Source: Clostridium lacusfryxellense (GTDB lineage: Bacteria > Bacillota > Clostridia > Clostridiales > Clostridiaceae). From it: a DNA stretch of 64,000 bases. Shown here in pieces: positions 55,982-64,000 of this stretch. Positions within the stretch are counted from its first letter, which is position 1, and each line of letters opens with the position of its first letter. The notes under the pieces are model-generated. The model made no database searches. It saw only the letters and a list, made by a program, of their open reading frames with translations, and was not told the DNA's origin. The stretch lies in assembly GCF_018861735.1 (NCBI RefSeq), contig NZ_JAHLEB010000003.1, positions 1-64,000 on the forward strand. The letters run 5' to 3'. The position numbers and the translations under genes are program-made.

Positions 55982-58657
55982 ATGAATTTTTTAAAGGTAG
56001 CGCAGAGAGATATTTTAAGTATATTAAAAAATAGATTTATAAGAGTATCAGTAATAGCAATTATTATAGTTCCACTTTTGTACAGTTTACTTTATCTTGC
56101 TGCATTTTGGGATCCATATGCAAGGATTAAGGATATGCCTGTTGCAGTTGTAAACCAAGATGTAGGAAGTACAAAAGACGGAGCAAAGGTTAACTATGGG
56201 AAAGATCTAGTAAATAACCTTAAAAGTAAGCAAGCGGTAGGTTGGAAATTCGTTACTAAAAAACAAGCTGAAGATGGAGTTAAGAAGAAGGATTACTACG
56301 CTATGTTTGTAATTCCTGAAAATTTTTCGGAGAATGCTTTAAGCGCTACTGTAGGTAAGCCAAAGCAAGCTAAAATATTATATAGTGCAAATGAGAAGAG
56401 AAATTTTTTAGCTGCGCAAATTAATGGTAAGGTCTTAGATCAGATTAAATCAGAATTAACAAAAAGCATGTCTAAAGAATATACAACAGCAGTATTTGAT
56501 AGTTTATATGTAATTAAAGACGGTATGAAAAAAGCAACAGATGGAAGTAAGCAGCTTGCTGATGGCTTAATTACAGCAAAAGATGGTACGGGTCAGTTAC
56601 AAGTTGGAACAAAGCAGCTTAACAATAAAGTTCCGGAGTTATCAGATGGTGTAGAGAAGTTACTAGCTGGTTCTACTACGTTAACTAGTAAATTAGGGTC
56701 TCTTAAAGCTCAAATGCCGAATATGGCAAGTGGTGTAGGTAAGCTGTATAGTGGCTCAGATCAGTTAAATAAGGGGTTATTAGAGCTTAATAAACAAGTA
56801 CCAACTATGGCAACTGGGGTACAGAAACTTAATGGTGGAGCAAATCAGCTGAATAATGGATTAGTGTCACTTAATAAACAAATACCAACTATGGCAGAAG
56901 GGGTACAAAAGCTTAATGATGTTTACAAAAATCAAATGGTACCTTCAACTGGTCAACTTAAAGATGGAGCGTCAAAGCTTGCTCTAGGGCTTGGAGCAAC
57001 TAAAGAGGGTTCAAGTAAGTTAGGCGAAGCAGCAACTGGTCTAAAGCAGGGTTCAGGGAAGCTTAGTGTTGGATATGATCAAATGAAAGGTGGAATAGGT
57101 AATCTTAAAGATGCAAGTGCGAGTGTTGCTGGGGGTGTAGATGTATTATTAAAAAATAACAAAACATCTCAAACAGATTTGCAGCAAGCAGTAGAGAAGC
57201 AGCTCGGAGCATATTTAGATGCTAATCCAGATGCGAAAAATGATGCAAATATGCAAGGGTTTTTAGCTACAATTAATTCGTTAAATAAGGTTGCTACAGA
57301 TAAAAATAATATAGCGATGATGGATGAACTTCAAGCTGGTGCACATGGAGTAGCAGAAGGAGCCAAGCAATTAGAAGTGGGATCATTAGGCTTTGTAAAT
57401 GGTTCAAAAGAATTTGCACAAGGTGCAGAGCAGTATTCAAAAGGAGCCGAGGGTTTTGCAGAAAAAACGGGCAGCGCAGCGGGCGTCGCAACTCAAATTA
57501 GTGGAGGCTTAGATAAGCTATATACTGCTATGAATGGTGAATTTGGAAATGGACTTTCGCAAATTAGTAGTAAAATGCCTTCTTTAGAGCAGGGCGTTGC
57601 GAAGCTCGCTACAGGTTCGGGAGCATTATCCGATGGTTTAGTATCACTTAACAATAAAATACCTGTGTTATCTGGAGGCACAGCTAAGCTTGCGGTAGGT
57701 TCAGGAGCTTTATCAGAAGGTATTTCAGGGCTTAATCAAAAAATGCCATCTCTAGTAGAGGGAACCTCAAAATTAAATGATGGATCGGCTCAATTATCGC
57801 TTGGAATAAGCACTTTAAATGGTAAATTACCTGAGTTAAAAAATGGTGTAAATAAGTTATATATTGGTGCTAATAAACTAGACAATGGTATTTTAAAACT
57901 AGCAGATGGGTCTAAAGAACTTAACGAAAAGACTAAAGCGGGCTACGAAGATCTTAGTGGTAGCCTTAAGAATGACAGTAAAACTATGGCGGATACATTT
58001 TCGGAGCCTGTAGTAATAGATCAAGAACCGATAAATCCTGTTAAAACTTATGGTGAAGGGTTTACTCCGTATTTCATTCCTCTATCGTTATGGGTAGGAG
58101 CTTTAATGATGTTCTTTGTAATTACGGATAAGGTAGATGAAGATATTATAGCAAGTCCAGCTTCTGTAGTAGCGGGGAAGTTCTTATCATATGGAGCTAT
58201 AGGATTTATGCAAGCGGTGCTTGCAAGTGGAGCAGTAATGCTGCTAGGTCTTAGACCGAGTAATGTAGTGTTATATTTCTTATTTAATATTCTATTATCA
58301 TTTGTATTTATAGCAATTATTCAATGTTTGGTATTTTTGCTTGGGCAAGTGGGAAGATTATTGTCTATTATATTGTTAATTCTTCAACTAACTTCTTGTG
58401 CGGGTACATTCCCAATAGAAATTGTACCTAAATTGTTTAAGGTTTTAAATCCATTTATGCCATTTACTTATGCTGTATCTGGATTAAGAGAAGTAATAGC
58501 AGGTGCTGATTATGGTGTTCTTGCAAAAGATGTGACAGTGCTTGCAATAATACTATTTGTGTTCTTAATTACATCTATATTAATGAAGGGACATGCAGAT
58601 AAGGCACAAAAATTTATTCAAGAGAGAAAAGAACAAGCATCGAGTACTACAACATAA
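55982..58657 (+). CDS. YhgE/Pip family membrane protein
   Basis: 891 residues. One N-terminal membrane helix (about 20-42), a large extracytoplasmic region (about 45-690) with many repeats of the KLNDG(A/S)xQLxxGLxxLNxKxP type, then about five C-terminal ABC-2-type membrane helices (YFIPLSLWVGALMMFFVI onward). YhgE/Pip relatives serve as phage receptors or accessory parts of type VII secretion. No ESX genes are in this window. It is controlled by the TetR-type gene before it. The start follows AAGGACAAGGTG. Confidence 0.92.
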   Translation: MNFLKVAQRDILSILKNRFIRVSVIAIIIVPLLYSLLYLAAFWDPYARIKDMPVAVVNQDVGSTKDGAKVNYGKDLVNNLKSKQAVGWKFVTKKQAEDGVKKKDYYAMFVIPENFSENALSATVGKPKQAKILYSANEKRNFLAAQINGKVLDQIKSELTKSMSKEYTTAVFDSLYVIKDGMKKATDGSKQLADGLITAKDGTGQLQVGTKQLNNKVPELSDGVEKLLAGSTTLTSKLGSLKAQMPNMASGVGKLYSGSDQLNKGLLELNKQVPTMATGVQKLNGGANQLNNGLVSLNKQIPTMAEGVQKLNDVYKNQMVPSTGQLKDGASKLALGLGATKEGSSKLGEAATGLKQGSGKLSVGYDQMKGGIGNLKDASASVAGGVDVLLKNNKTSQTDLQQAVEKQLGAYLDANPDAKNDANMQGFLATINSLNKVATDKNNIAMMDELQAGAHGVAEGAKQLEVGSLGFVNGSKEFAQGAEQYSKGAEGFAEKTGSAAGVATQISGGLDKLYTAMNGEFGNGLSQISSKMPSLEQGVAKLATGSGALSDGLVSLNNKIPVLSGGTAKLAVGSGALSEGISGLNQKMPSLVEGTSKLNDGSAQLSLGISTLNGKLPELKNGVNKLYIGANKLDNGILKLADGSKELNEKTKAGYEDLSGSLKNDSKTMADTFSEPVVIDQEPINPVKTYGEGFTPYFIPLSLWVGALMMFFVITDKVDEDIIASPASVVAGKFLSYGAIGFMQAVLASGAVMLLGLRPSNVVLYFLFNILLSFVFIAIIQCLVFLLGQVGRLLSIILLILQLTSCAGTFPIEIVPKLFKVLNPFMPFTYAVSGLREVIAGADYGVLAKDVTVLAIILFVFLITSILMKGHADKAQKFIQERKEQASSTTT

Positions 58658-58678
58658 TACAAGTAAAGGATAATTAAT

Positions 58679-58717
58679 AAAACACATGTCAATTTGTGAT
58701 AATTGACATGTGTTTTA
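58679..58717 (+). terminator. Terminator of the YhgE gene
   Basis: Perfect 16-bp stem (58679-58694 with 58701-58716) followed by TATTAAATT; a second hairpin ATGCCA/TGGCAT at 58829-58850 serves the opposite-strand DTW gene. Confidence 0.8.
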
Positions 58718-58851
58718 TTAAATTAATGACTTTCAATATGAGATTAATAACCTTAATATGAATAATAAAAGGCACGTTGGAAAACTTCAGGAAATTTTCA
58801 GCAGCCAATGCAGTAATTTCACTTTTTATGCCATTCTTTTGGATGGCATTT

Positions 58852-59493
58852 TTAATTTTTATTGGAAATTTCATGACCGCTTGCCCCTGCCTTATAGCTT
58901 TTTAAAAATAGATTATAAAACTCATTTACTACCTGAGAATTATCAATTTCATGATTTATTTTTAATACTTCTATAGCTACTTCTATTGTGCACAGATTAC
59001 CATCTTTTGCACCTCTTCTTAAATCATAATTAGACTTAAAAGTTGGCTCTAATGAAATAATTGGTAGCGTTTCTAGATAGGGACTTCTTCTAATTATTTT
59101 TCGTGCTTCCTTCCATGTACCGTCTATGATAATAAATACAGGGATTTTAGCTGAACTTTTATATTCTACTTTTCGGCTAATTGTTTCAGAATTATCTGCA
59201 GGGAAAAGTAGAAATACATCATATATTTCATTGTTTAGATTTGATACTAATTTTTCAGGGATTTTTGTTCTTTCCCAAAGAAAAATCTCCGTTGAATATG
59301 GATTAATTATCTTCAATAACCTTGCAGTATTAGAAGGTCTATAAAACTCTTTTTCTGTAGAGAGAATCCAAATATTTGCATCAGTTTTTATTTTAGGAGC
59401 CCTAGCACAAATGCAATTTATAATTGGCAAGCCACACATATTACAACTATCATATAGGCTTGTTATTTGTTTTATTTTATAATTTGAGTTCAT
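58852..59493 (-). CDS. DTW domain protein (tRNA acp3U transferase-like)
   Basis: 213 residues with the DTW-type motif FIIIDGTWKEARKIIRRSPYL (about 115-137). The N-terminal zinc-like segment CNMCGLPIINCIC is preserved. DTW/TDD enzymes put the 3-amino-3-carboxypropyl group on uridine in tRNA variable or D loops. The ATG follows AGAGGAGG. Confidence 0.88.
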   Translation of the reverse strand: MNSNYKIKQITSLYDSCNMCGLPIINCICARAPKIKTDANIWILSTEKEFYRPSNTARLLKIINPYSTEIFLWERTKIPEKLVSNLNNEIYDVFLLFPADNSETISRKVEYKSSAKIPVFIIIDGTWKEARKIIRRSPYLETLPIISLEPTFKSNYDLRRGAKDGNLCTIEVAIEVLKINHEIDNSQVVNEFYNLFLKSYKAGASGHEISNKN

Positions 59494-59526
59494 GGTGCCT
59501 CCTCTTAATCTTTTGAATTTAGAAAT

Positions 59527-60021
59527 TTAATTCATCATCCATATAGCATAATTCAAAACTCCGGCAAAAGATACCCAAGCGATATATGGAATCATAAGGT
59601 ATGCGGAAATTTTATCTATTCTATAAAACTCAAAAGTAGTCAATAGAATGTATACTAACAATAGAAGTAACTCTAGGAAAGCTATTGCATATAACCTAAA
59701 TCTGAAAAATATAATTGGCCAAAGAAAATTTAAAAACAGTTGAGTGCAATATAAAACTAATGCCTTTTGTACATCGGCGCCGGCTTTACCCTTCATCCAA
59801 ATTCTATAAGACGCTACAGCCATTAAAAAGAATAAAATTGTCCAGACTACAGGGAAAACCCAAGCGGGGGGGGAGAAAAAGGGTTTGTTAAAACTTTCAT
59901 ATGAGCTTTGCGCAGAACTGCTCAAAAATCCACTTAAAATACCTACACTTTGTGCTAATAAAATGCTAATAGCAAGAGCAGGGATATTTTTTTTACCTTC
60001 TACTTTAAAAATATTAAACAT
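59527..60021 (-). CDS. tspO: TspO/MBR family protein
   Basis: 164-residue membrane protein with five helices. Family signature: SSYESFNKPFFSPPAWVFPVVWTILFFLMAVASYRIW, and the C-terminal IPYIAWVSFAGVLNYAIWMMN. Binds tetrapyrroles or lipids in other bacteria; role here unknown. The ATG follows AAGGGAG. Confidence 0.93.
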   Translation of the reverse strand: MFNIFKVEGKKNIPALAISILLAQSVGILSGFLSSSAQSSYESFNKPFFSPPAWVFPVVWTILFFLMAVASYRIWMKGKAGADVQKALVLYCTQLFLNFLWPIIFFRFRLYAIAFLELLLLLVYILLTTFEFYRIDKISAYLMIPYIAWVSFAGVLNYAIWMMN

Positions 60022-60148
60022 ATTTAGCTCCCTTTTAATAATTATTCTTAATTAGTTTATTATAAATATATATTTATTAAGAAGTTAGTTTATACCTAAG
60101 AGAACTTATAATAATTTATTTATAAATTAATTATTATACATATTAAAT

Positions 60149-60412
60149 TTATTTATTCCATCTTTTTAATTTATGTGTATTTCGTGATAAGAACTTTGCT
60201 ACAAATCTAGGTATCTTCATTTCTAATATTTTTTTGGTTACTAGTTCTTTCATTTCAATTACAGTAATATCTGGCATCGTAAATTCACCGTTTTTATAAC
60301 AAAAACTGCAATACATTTTACTTAAAGTTCCATCAGTTTCGGACCCGGAATTTTTATCATCCTTATTTAATGGCATTCCACAACTTTGACATGTACTATA
60401 TTTATTATTCAT
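60149..60412 (-). CDS. Zinc-ribbon domain protein
   Basis: 87 residues: CQSCGMPLNKD...MYCSFCYKNGEFTMPDITVIEM. This is the putative zinc ribbon family found alone or joined to AraC effector-like domains. The C-terminal part is basic (FLSRNTHKLKRWNK). Start behind GGAGGG. Confidence 0.85.
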   Translation of the reverse strand: MNNKYSTCQSCGMPLNKDDKNSGSETDGTLSKMYCSFCYKNGEFTMPDITVIEMKELVTKKILEMKIPRFVAKFLSRNTHKLKRWNK

Positions 60413-60482
60413 AGTTAGTTATTCCCTCCTTAATATATAGTCAAATTTAAGTATAGTATATTTATTGTTGTTATGAACCTAC

Positions 60483-61436
60483 CTACACATCAAACCAACC
60501 CTTATGTTTGAACCATAAAAACATCTCTATTGCTATAAAAGCCATAATTAATAAAACTACAAAATAACCATACTTTGAGCTAAGCTCAGGCATGTTTTGG
60601 AAGTTCATACCATAAACACCAGCTATAAATGTTAGTGGTATAAATATACTTGTGATAACAGTTAACACCATCATATTTTTATTCATGCGAGTTGAGTTTA
60701 TTGATAAATAATTATCGCGTATATCAGATGTCATCTCTCGATTAGAATCAACCATGTCTGAAAGTTTAATTAAGTGATCGTGAATATCAGAAAAATATAA
60801 TTTATGTTCATGAAATCCTATAAGTCGTTCAGAGTTTAATATTCTATATAATAAATCACGCATAGAATTTACTATTCTCCTGAGTTTTAATAAATCACTT
60901 CTTGCCTTGAAAATTTCATCCATTAAAATATGAGTTGGTTTCTTATTTACATTAGTTTCAATTTTAGTTAGATTATTTTCAATTTCGCTAATAGCTGGAA
61001 AGAAGTAGTCAACTATTTTATCTAGTATTTGATGAGCAATATAAGAAGGTCCCTTCTCCCAATTTTTTTTATTATCTCTTGCTCGCTCCCACGCTTCATC
61101 TAATGCATCTAATTGTTTATTATGATAAGATACTATGTAGTTCTTGCCAACAAAGAGAGACACTTCTACTGGATCTAAAGCGTTTTTAGCTAAAGCGTTG
61201 AGGACAAAGAAATTATAGCTACCATAATAATCTAATTTAGGGCTATTTAGTGAAAAAACACAATCCTCAATGGCCAAATTATGAAAATGAAAATGTGAGT
61301 CCAATAAAGATATTTCCTCATGATTAGGGTTAACAAAATCCATCCAATACCACATAATATTTCCTTTTGATAATTCGTTTAGCGGTAAATCATAGATTGC
61401 CTTTAAATCTTTTGTAATAGCTATAGTTCTAATCAA
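60483..61436 (-). CDS. corA: CorA family magnesium transporter
   Basis: 317 residues: long cytosolic N-terminal domain and two C-terminal membrane helices. The first helix ends with the YGMNFQNMPE segment (GMN selectivity motif), the second is followed by WFKHKGWFDV. It carries Mg2+ (or Co2+/Ni2+) down the electrochemical gradient. The start is TTG at 61436 behind GGAAGGAATG. Confidence 0.93.
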   Translation of the reverse strand: MIRTIAITKDLKAIYDLPLNELSKGNIMWYWMDFVNPNHEEISLLDSHFHFHNLAIEDCVFSLNSPKLDYYGSYNFFVLNALAKNALDPVEVSLFVGKNYIVSYHNKQLDALDEAWERARDNKKNWEKGPSYIAHQILDKIVDYFFPAISEIENNLTKIETNVNKKPTHILMDEIFKARSDLLKLRRIVNSMRDLLYRILNSERLIGFHEHKLYFSDIHDHLIKLSDMVDSNREMTSDIRDNYLSINSTRMNKNMMVLTVITSIFIPLTFIAGVYGMNFQNMPELSSKYGYFVVLLIMAFIAIEMFLWFKHKGWFDV

Positions 61437-61709
61437 ATAAATTCATTCCTTCCATGGACTTTCTATGTTTAAAAACTATTTAATATTTAACTAATATATT
61501 ATATTTTTTATAATGTAAGATACACTAAAGTAACAAAGCATACTATTTTCATTATAATACAATGATTGTTATTGGCAAACTAAATATTAGATGGATATGA
61601 AGTAAAATAAGTAAATAATTTTCAAAACTTAGTAAATACTAAAATGTATGTAAATATATAACTCTACTATAGAATAGATTGCGAGAAATAATTGTAAGAT
61701 TATTATGTC

Positions 61710-61738
61710 TTGACATAAAATATAAAAATATATATACT
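61710..61738 (+). promoter_or_regulatory. Promoter of the flavin oxidoreductase gene
   Basis: TTGACA (61710-61715), 17-base spacer, TATACT (61733-61738), with the FabT-type operator starting at its last base. The remaining 61437-61700 holds nothing recognised. Confidence 0.8.
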
Positions 61739-61750
61739 TTGACTATCAAA
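61738..61750. promoter_or_regulatory. FabT-type operator 1
   Basis: TTTGACTATCAAA (TTTGA-3-TCAAA) just after the -10 box, matching the pattern recognised by FabT, the MarR-type repressor of fatty-acid genes. Confidence 0.7.
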
Positions 61751-61785
61751 CTAGTTGAAAATTAAAGTAAAGGGAGAGGATAATT

Positions 61786-62859
61786 ATGAAGTTACCTCCT
61801 TTAAAAATTGGAGAATTAACAGCAAGTATTCCTATAATTCAAGGCGGCATGGGAGTAGGTGTGTCTCTTTCAGGCCTTTCATCAGCGGTTGCAAATGAGG
61901 GTGGAATAGGGATAATATCAACTGCTCAAATTGGTTATAATGAAAAAGACTTTGGAACCAATGCAAAAGAAGCAAATAAAAGAGCATTAAGAAATGAAAT
62001 TAGACGCGCTAGAGAATTAAGTCCTAAGGGCATAATTGGAATAAATATTATGGTAGCTATGAATAATTATGAGGAAATAGTAACAACTGCTCTAGAAGAA
62101 GGAATAGATTTAATAATATCTGGTGCAGGACTTCCACTTAATTTGCCTAAAATAGCTAAAGGGTTTAAAACAAAGCTTGCACCTATAGTGTCATCAGCAA
62201 AAGCAACTACAGTTATATCAAAAATGTGGGATAGAAAAAATAATTGTGCCGCAGATCTAATTGTTGTTGAAGGGCCTGAAGCCGGTGGACATCTTGGCTT
62301 CGCTATGGAAGCATTGGTAGAAAAGAAAACACAAGACCTAAAGCAAATAGTTAAAGAAGTTATTGAAGCAATTAAACCTTTTGAAGAAAAGTATAATAAA
62401 AAAATACCTGTAGTAGCTGCTGGAGGAGTTTATACTGGGGCGGATATAGCAGAACTTATAAAACTTGGTGCAGCAGGGGTACAAATGGCTACTAGATTTG
62501 TAGCGACTAATGAATGTGATGCAAGTTTAGAATTCAAGATGGCTTATATCAATTCGAAAGAAGAAGATATAAAGATAGTAAAAAGCCCGGTAGGTATGCC
62601 AGGAAGGGCTATTAACAATAATTTCATGAAAATCGTATCAGATGAAGGATGCAAAGTAAGTAAGTGCTATTTATGTATAAAGGATTGTAATCCTAAGACA
62701 ACACCTTATTGTATTACAGAAGCGCTAATACAAGCAGTAAAAGGTAACTTAGATAAAGGGCTTATATTTGTGGGTAGTAATGCATATAAAGTAGATAAAA
62801 TTGTTTCAGTTAAAGAGCTTATGAATGAACTTGTGGAAGAAGCTGAATGTAATTTATAG
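61786..62859 (+). CDS. NAD(P)H-dependent flavin oxidoreductase (nitronate monooxygenase / FabK-like)
   Basis: 357-residue FMN TIM-barrel enzyme. IPIIQGGMGVGVSLSGLSSAVANEGGIGIIS and VVEGPEAGGHLGF, AAGGVYTGADIAELIKLGAAGVQMATRFVAT are the family motifs. The C-terminal region has a cysteine cluster (CKVSKCYLCIKDCNPKTTPYC, about 302-322). The FabT-like operator in its promoter links it to fatty-acid synthesis; whether it is an enoyl-ACP reductase or a nitronate oxidase cannot be decided. The ATG follows AAAGGGAGAGG. Confidence 0.88.
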   Translation: MKLPPLKIGELTASIPIIQGGMGVGVSLSGLSSAVANEGGIGIISTAQIGYNEKDFGTNAKEANKRALRNEIRRARELSPKGIIGINIMVAMNNYEEIVTTALEEGIDLIISGAGLPLNLPKIAKGFKTKLAPIVSSAKATTVISKMWDRKNNCAADLIVVEGPEAGGHLGFAMEALVEKKTQDLKQIVKEVIEAIKPFEEKYNKKIPVVAAGGVYTGADIAELIKLGAAGVQMATRFVATNECDASLEFKMAYINSKEEDIKIVKSPVGMPGRAINNNFMKIVSDEGCKVSKCYLCIKDCNPKTTPYCITEALIQAVKGNLDKGLIFVGSNAYKVDKIVSVKELMNELVEEAECNL

Positions 62860-62911
62860 GGTTGTAGCGAGTGTAAATACACTTTAAAGTTTCAATAAAA
62901 TGGTAAAAATA

Positions 62912-62940
62912 TTGACAAATAACTATTCCATAGATATACT
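62912..62940 (+). promoter_or_regulatory. Promoter of the fabT-like / fabH operon
   Basis: TTGACA (62912-62917), 17-base spacer, TATACT (62935-62940): same design as the promoter at 61710. The operator palindrome covers the -10. Confidence 0.82.
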
Positions 62941-62958
62941 TTGAGTATCAAAGTATAT
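62934..62958. promoter_or_regulatory. FabT-type operator 2
   Basis: A perfect 25-base palindrome centred on TTTGAGTATCAAA (62940-62952). It overlaps the -10 box of the repressor's own promoter, which indicates autoregulation. Confidence 0.8.
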
Positions 62959-62989
62959 GAAAATCAGTGTATAGGAAATGGTGATAAAT

Positions 62990-63442
62990 ATGAGCAGATC
63001 TATTGGAGTTGTTAATGAACTTTTAGTAGAGACCTTTAGCGACATATTACAAATAGAGCAGAGGGCCCTTAAAGAAGGGATACTTAAAGACCTATCTGTA
63101 ACGGAAATACATACTATTTATGAAATAGGAATGTATGAGTATAGTACTATGTCACAAATAGCTCAAGGGCTTAAAATCACAGTAGGAACTCTTACAACTG
63201 CTATTAACAAACTCTTAAAAAAAGGATACGTGGATAGAAAAAGAGGCGAAGAAGATAGAAGATCAGTAATGATTGCGCTTACAAGAAGAGGAAAGCTTGC
63301 CTATAGAATACATGACACATTTCATTCTCACATGGTGCATGCAACTATAGATGGTCTAAACGCGCAAGAAGAAGAAGTGCTGATAAGGTCTCTAGAAAAA
63401 TTAAATGAATTTTTTAAAGAAAAATACAGGATAGAAGGTTAA
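62990..63442 (+). CDS. fabT: MarR family regulator, FabT-like
   Basis: 150 residues. Winged helix: MSQIAQGLKITVGTLTTAINKLLKKGYVDRKRGEEDRRSVMIALT. Its place directly before fabH and the TTTGA-N3-TCAAA operators are those of FabT, the fatty-acid synthesis repressor that uses acyl-ACP as co-repressor. An ATG at 62978 is in frame but overlaps the AGGAAATGG ribosome binding region, so ATG 62990 is preferred. Confidence 0.85.
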   Translation: MSRSIGVVNELLVETFSDILQIEQRALKEGILKDLSVTEIHTIYEIGMYEYSTMSQIAQGLKITVGTLTTAINKLLKKGYVDRKRGEEDRRSVMIALTRRGKLAYRIHDTFHSHMVHATIDGLNAQEEEVLIRSLEKLNEFFKEKYRIEG

Positions 63443-63499
63443 TCTGAAGTTTAAATCTGAAGATTAATTAGAAGGTTAATAAAACGGGGGAATTATGCA

Positions 63500-64000
63500 A
63501 TGAATGAAGTACAAATAATTGGTACAGGAAGTTATGCTCCTCTAAACATAATGACTAATCAACAATTAGCAGAAATTGTAGATACGTCAGATGAATGGAT
63601 AGTTTCAATGACAGGCATCAAGGAAAGACATATATCACAAGGTGAAAACACCTCAGATTTAGCAACAAAAGCTGCGCTTTCCGCACTAAAAGATGCAGGA
63701 ATTAAACCCGAAGACATAGATTTGATAATCCTTGCAAGTACATCACCTGATCAATTTGTTCCATCTACTGCATGCATAGTTCAAGGGAATATCGGAGCAG
63801 TTAATGCTATGGCCTTTGATATATCAGCAGCATGTACAGGTTTTATATTTGCACTTAACATAGCAATGCAGTTTCTTAGAACAGGTAAGAGTAAAAAGGC
63901 ATTAATAATTGGTGCCGAGGTATTATCAAAGATTGTTGATTGGACTGATAGAAACACTTGTGTGCTCTTTGGTGATGGTGCTGGAGCAACGGTACTTGAG
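63500..64000 (+). CDS. fabH: 3-oxoacyl-ACP synthase III (partial, runs off the right edge)
   Basis: The first 167 codons are in the window. MNEVQIIGTGSYAPLNIMTN, WIVSMTGIKERHI and AFDISAACTGFIFALNIAM (catalytic Cys about residue 113) are KAS III motifs. It starts fatty-acid synthesis by condensing acetyl-CoA with malonyl-ACP. It follows the FabT-like gene and probably leads the fab operon beyond the window. Start ATG 63500 behind GGGGG; an overlapping ATG at 63494 stops at once. Confidence 0.96.
   Translation, partial: MNEVQIIGTGSYAPLNIMTNQQLAEIVDTSDEWIVSMTGIKERHISQGENTSDLATKAALSALKDAGIKPEDIDLIILASTSPDQFVPSTACIVQGNIGAVNAMAFDISAACTGFIFALNIAMQFLRTGKSKKALIIGAEVLSKIVDWTDRNTCVLFGDGAGATVLE

Noticed and set aside
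56530-57930. Repeated DNA within the YhgE gene as a CRISPR-like array
   Set aside because: Repeats are in frame, imperfect and encode a protein repeat; no spacers or cas genes. No CRISPR array was seen anywhere in the window.
58689-58874. 61-residue minus-strand ORF next to the DTW gene
   Set aside because: Spans two terminator hairpins, has no ribosome binding site and low-complexity composition.

Overview
The window is the replication-origin region of a low-GC, Gram-positive anaerobe, almost certainly a Clostridium sensu stricto (Clostridiaceae). The evidence is the AT-rich sequence, strong AGGAGG-type ribosome binding sites, the gene order gyrA-gyrB-remB-recF-yaaA-dnaN-dnaA | oriC | rpmH-rnpA-yidD-yidC-jag-mnmE-mnmG-rsmG-noc-parA-parB, and clostridial families such as DUF3343, MazG-like and COG2509. 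The species cannot be fixed from this sequence alone.

Layout. 1-10 kb: leftward replication genes; the extreme left edge carries the promoter and leader of an rRNA operon whose 16S gene lies just outside the window. 7.99-8.26 kb and 9.6-10.05 kb: two clusters of DnaA boxes flank dnaA, a bipartite origin. 10-20 kb: the rightward half of the origin locus, covering ribosomal protein L34, RNase P, membrane insertase, tRNA modification, and the Noc/ParA/ParB segregation genes with two perfect parS sites. 20-32.6 kb: sporulation-type YyaC, a transporter, a cysteine-desulfurase-like enzyme, rpsF-ssb-rpsR, then YybS-GdpP-rplI-LonB-DnaB, which combines c-di-AMP turnover, protein quality control and replication.

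32.6-37.8 kb is an accessory stretch. It holds a ParM-like actin and a ribbon-helix-helix ParR-like partner behind AT-rich perfect palindromes, a TM2 protein, a tRNA-Thr whose 3' half and terminator are repeated 1.84 kb downstream, an FTR1 iron permease between the repeats, a broken MORN-repeat gene and a previously untracked 52-residue ribbon-helix-helix gene. 37.8-47.2 kb: cell-wall hydrolase, YhaM-type exonuclease, a flavoprotein behind a structured leader, purA, an ECF transporter subunit, acyl-ACP thioesterase and an HI0933 flavoprotein. 47.5-48.2 kb: seven tRNAs, including a tandemly duplicated Glu-Val-Asp block. 48.4-50.4 kb: a DnaI-like helicase loader and a DnaD-like primosome protein. 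50.5-61.4 kb: M23 peptidase, a small sirohaem-type reductase, a divergent cis-prenyltransferase, a TetR/YhgE pair, DTW, TspO and CorA. 61.7-64 kb: the start of the fatty-acid synthesis locus (flavin oxidoreductase, FabT-like MarR repressor, fabH running off the right edge) with two matching FabT-type operators.

The most notable points are the chromosomal ParMR cassette next to the origin alongside complete ParABS and Noc; a parS site embedded in the noc terminator; a Noc with NBS-type specificity residues but no N-terminal membrane helix; and the tRNA-Thr attachment-site scar.
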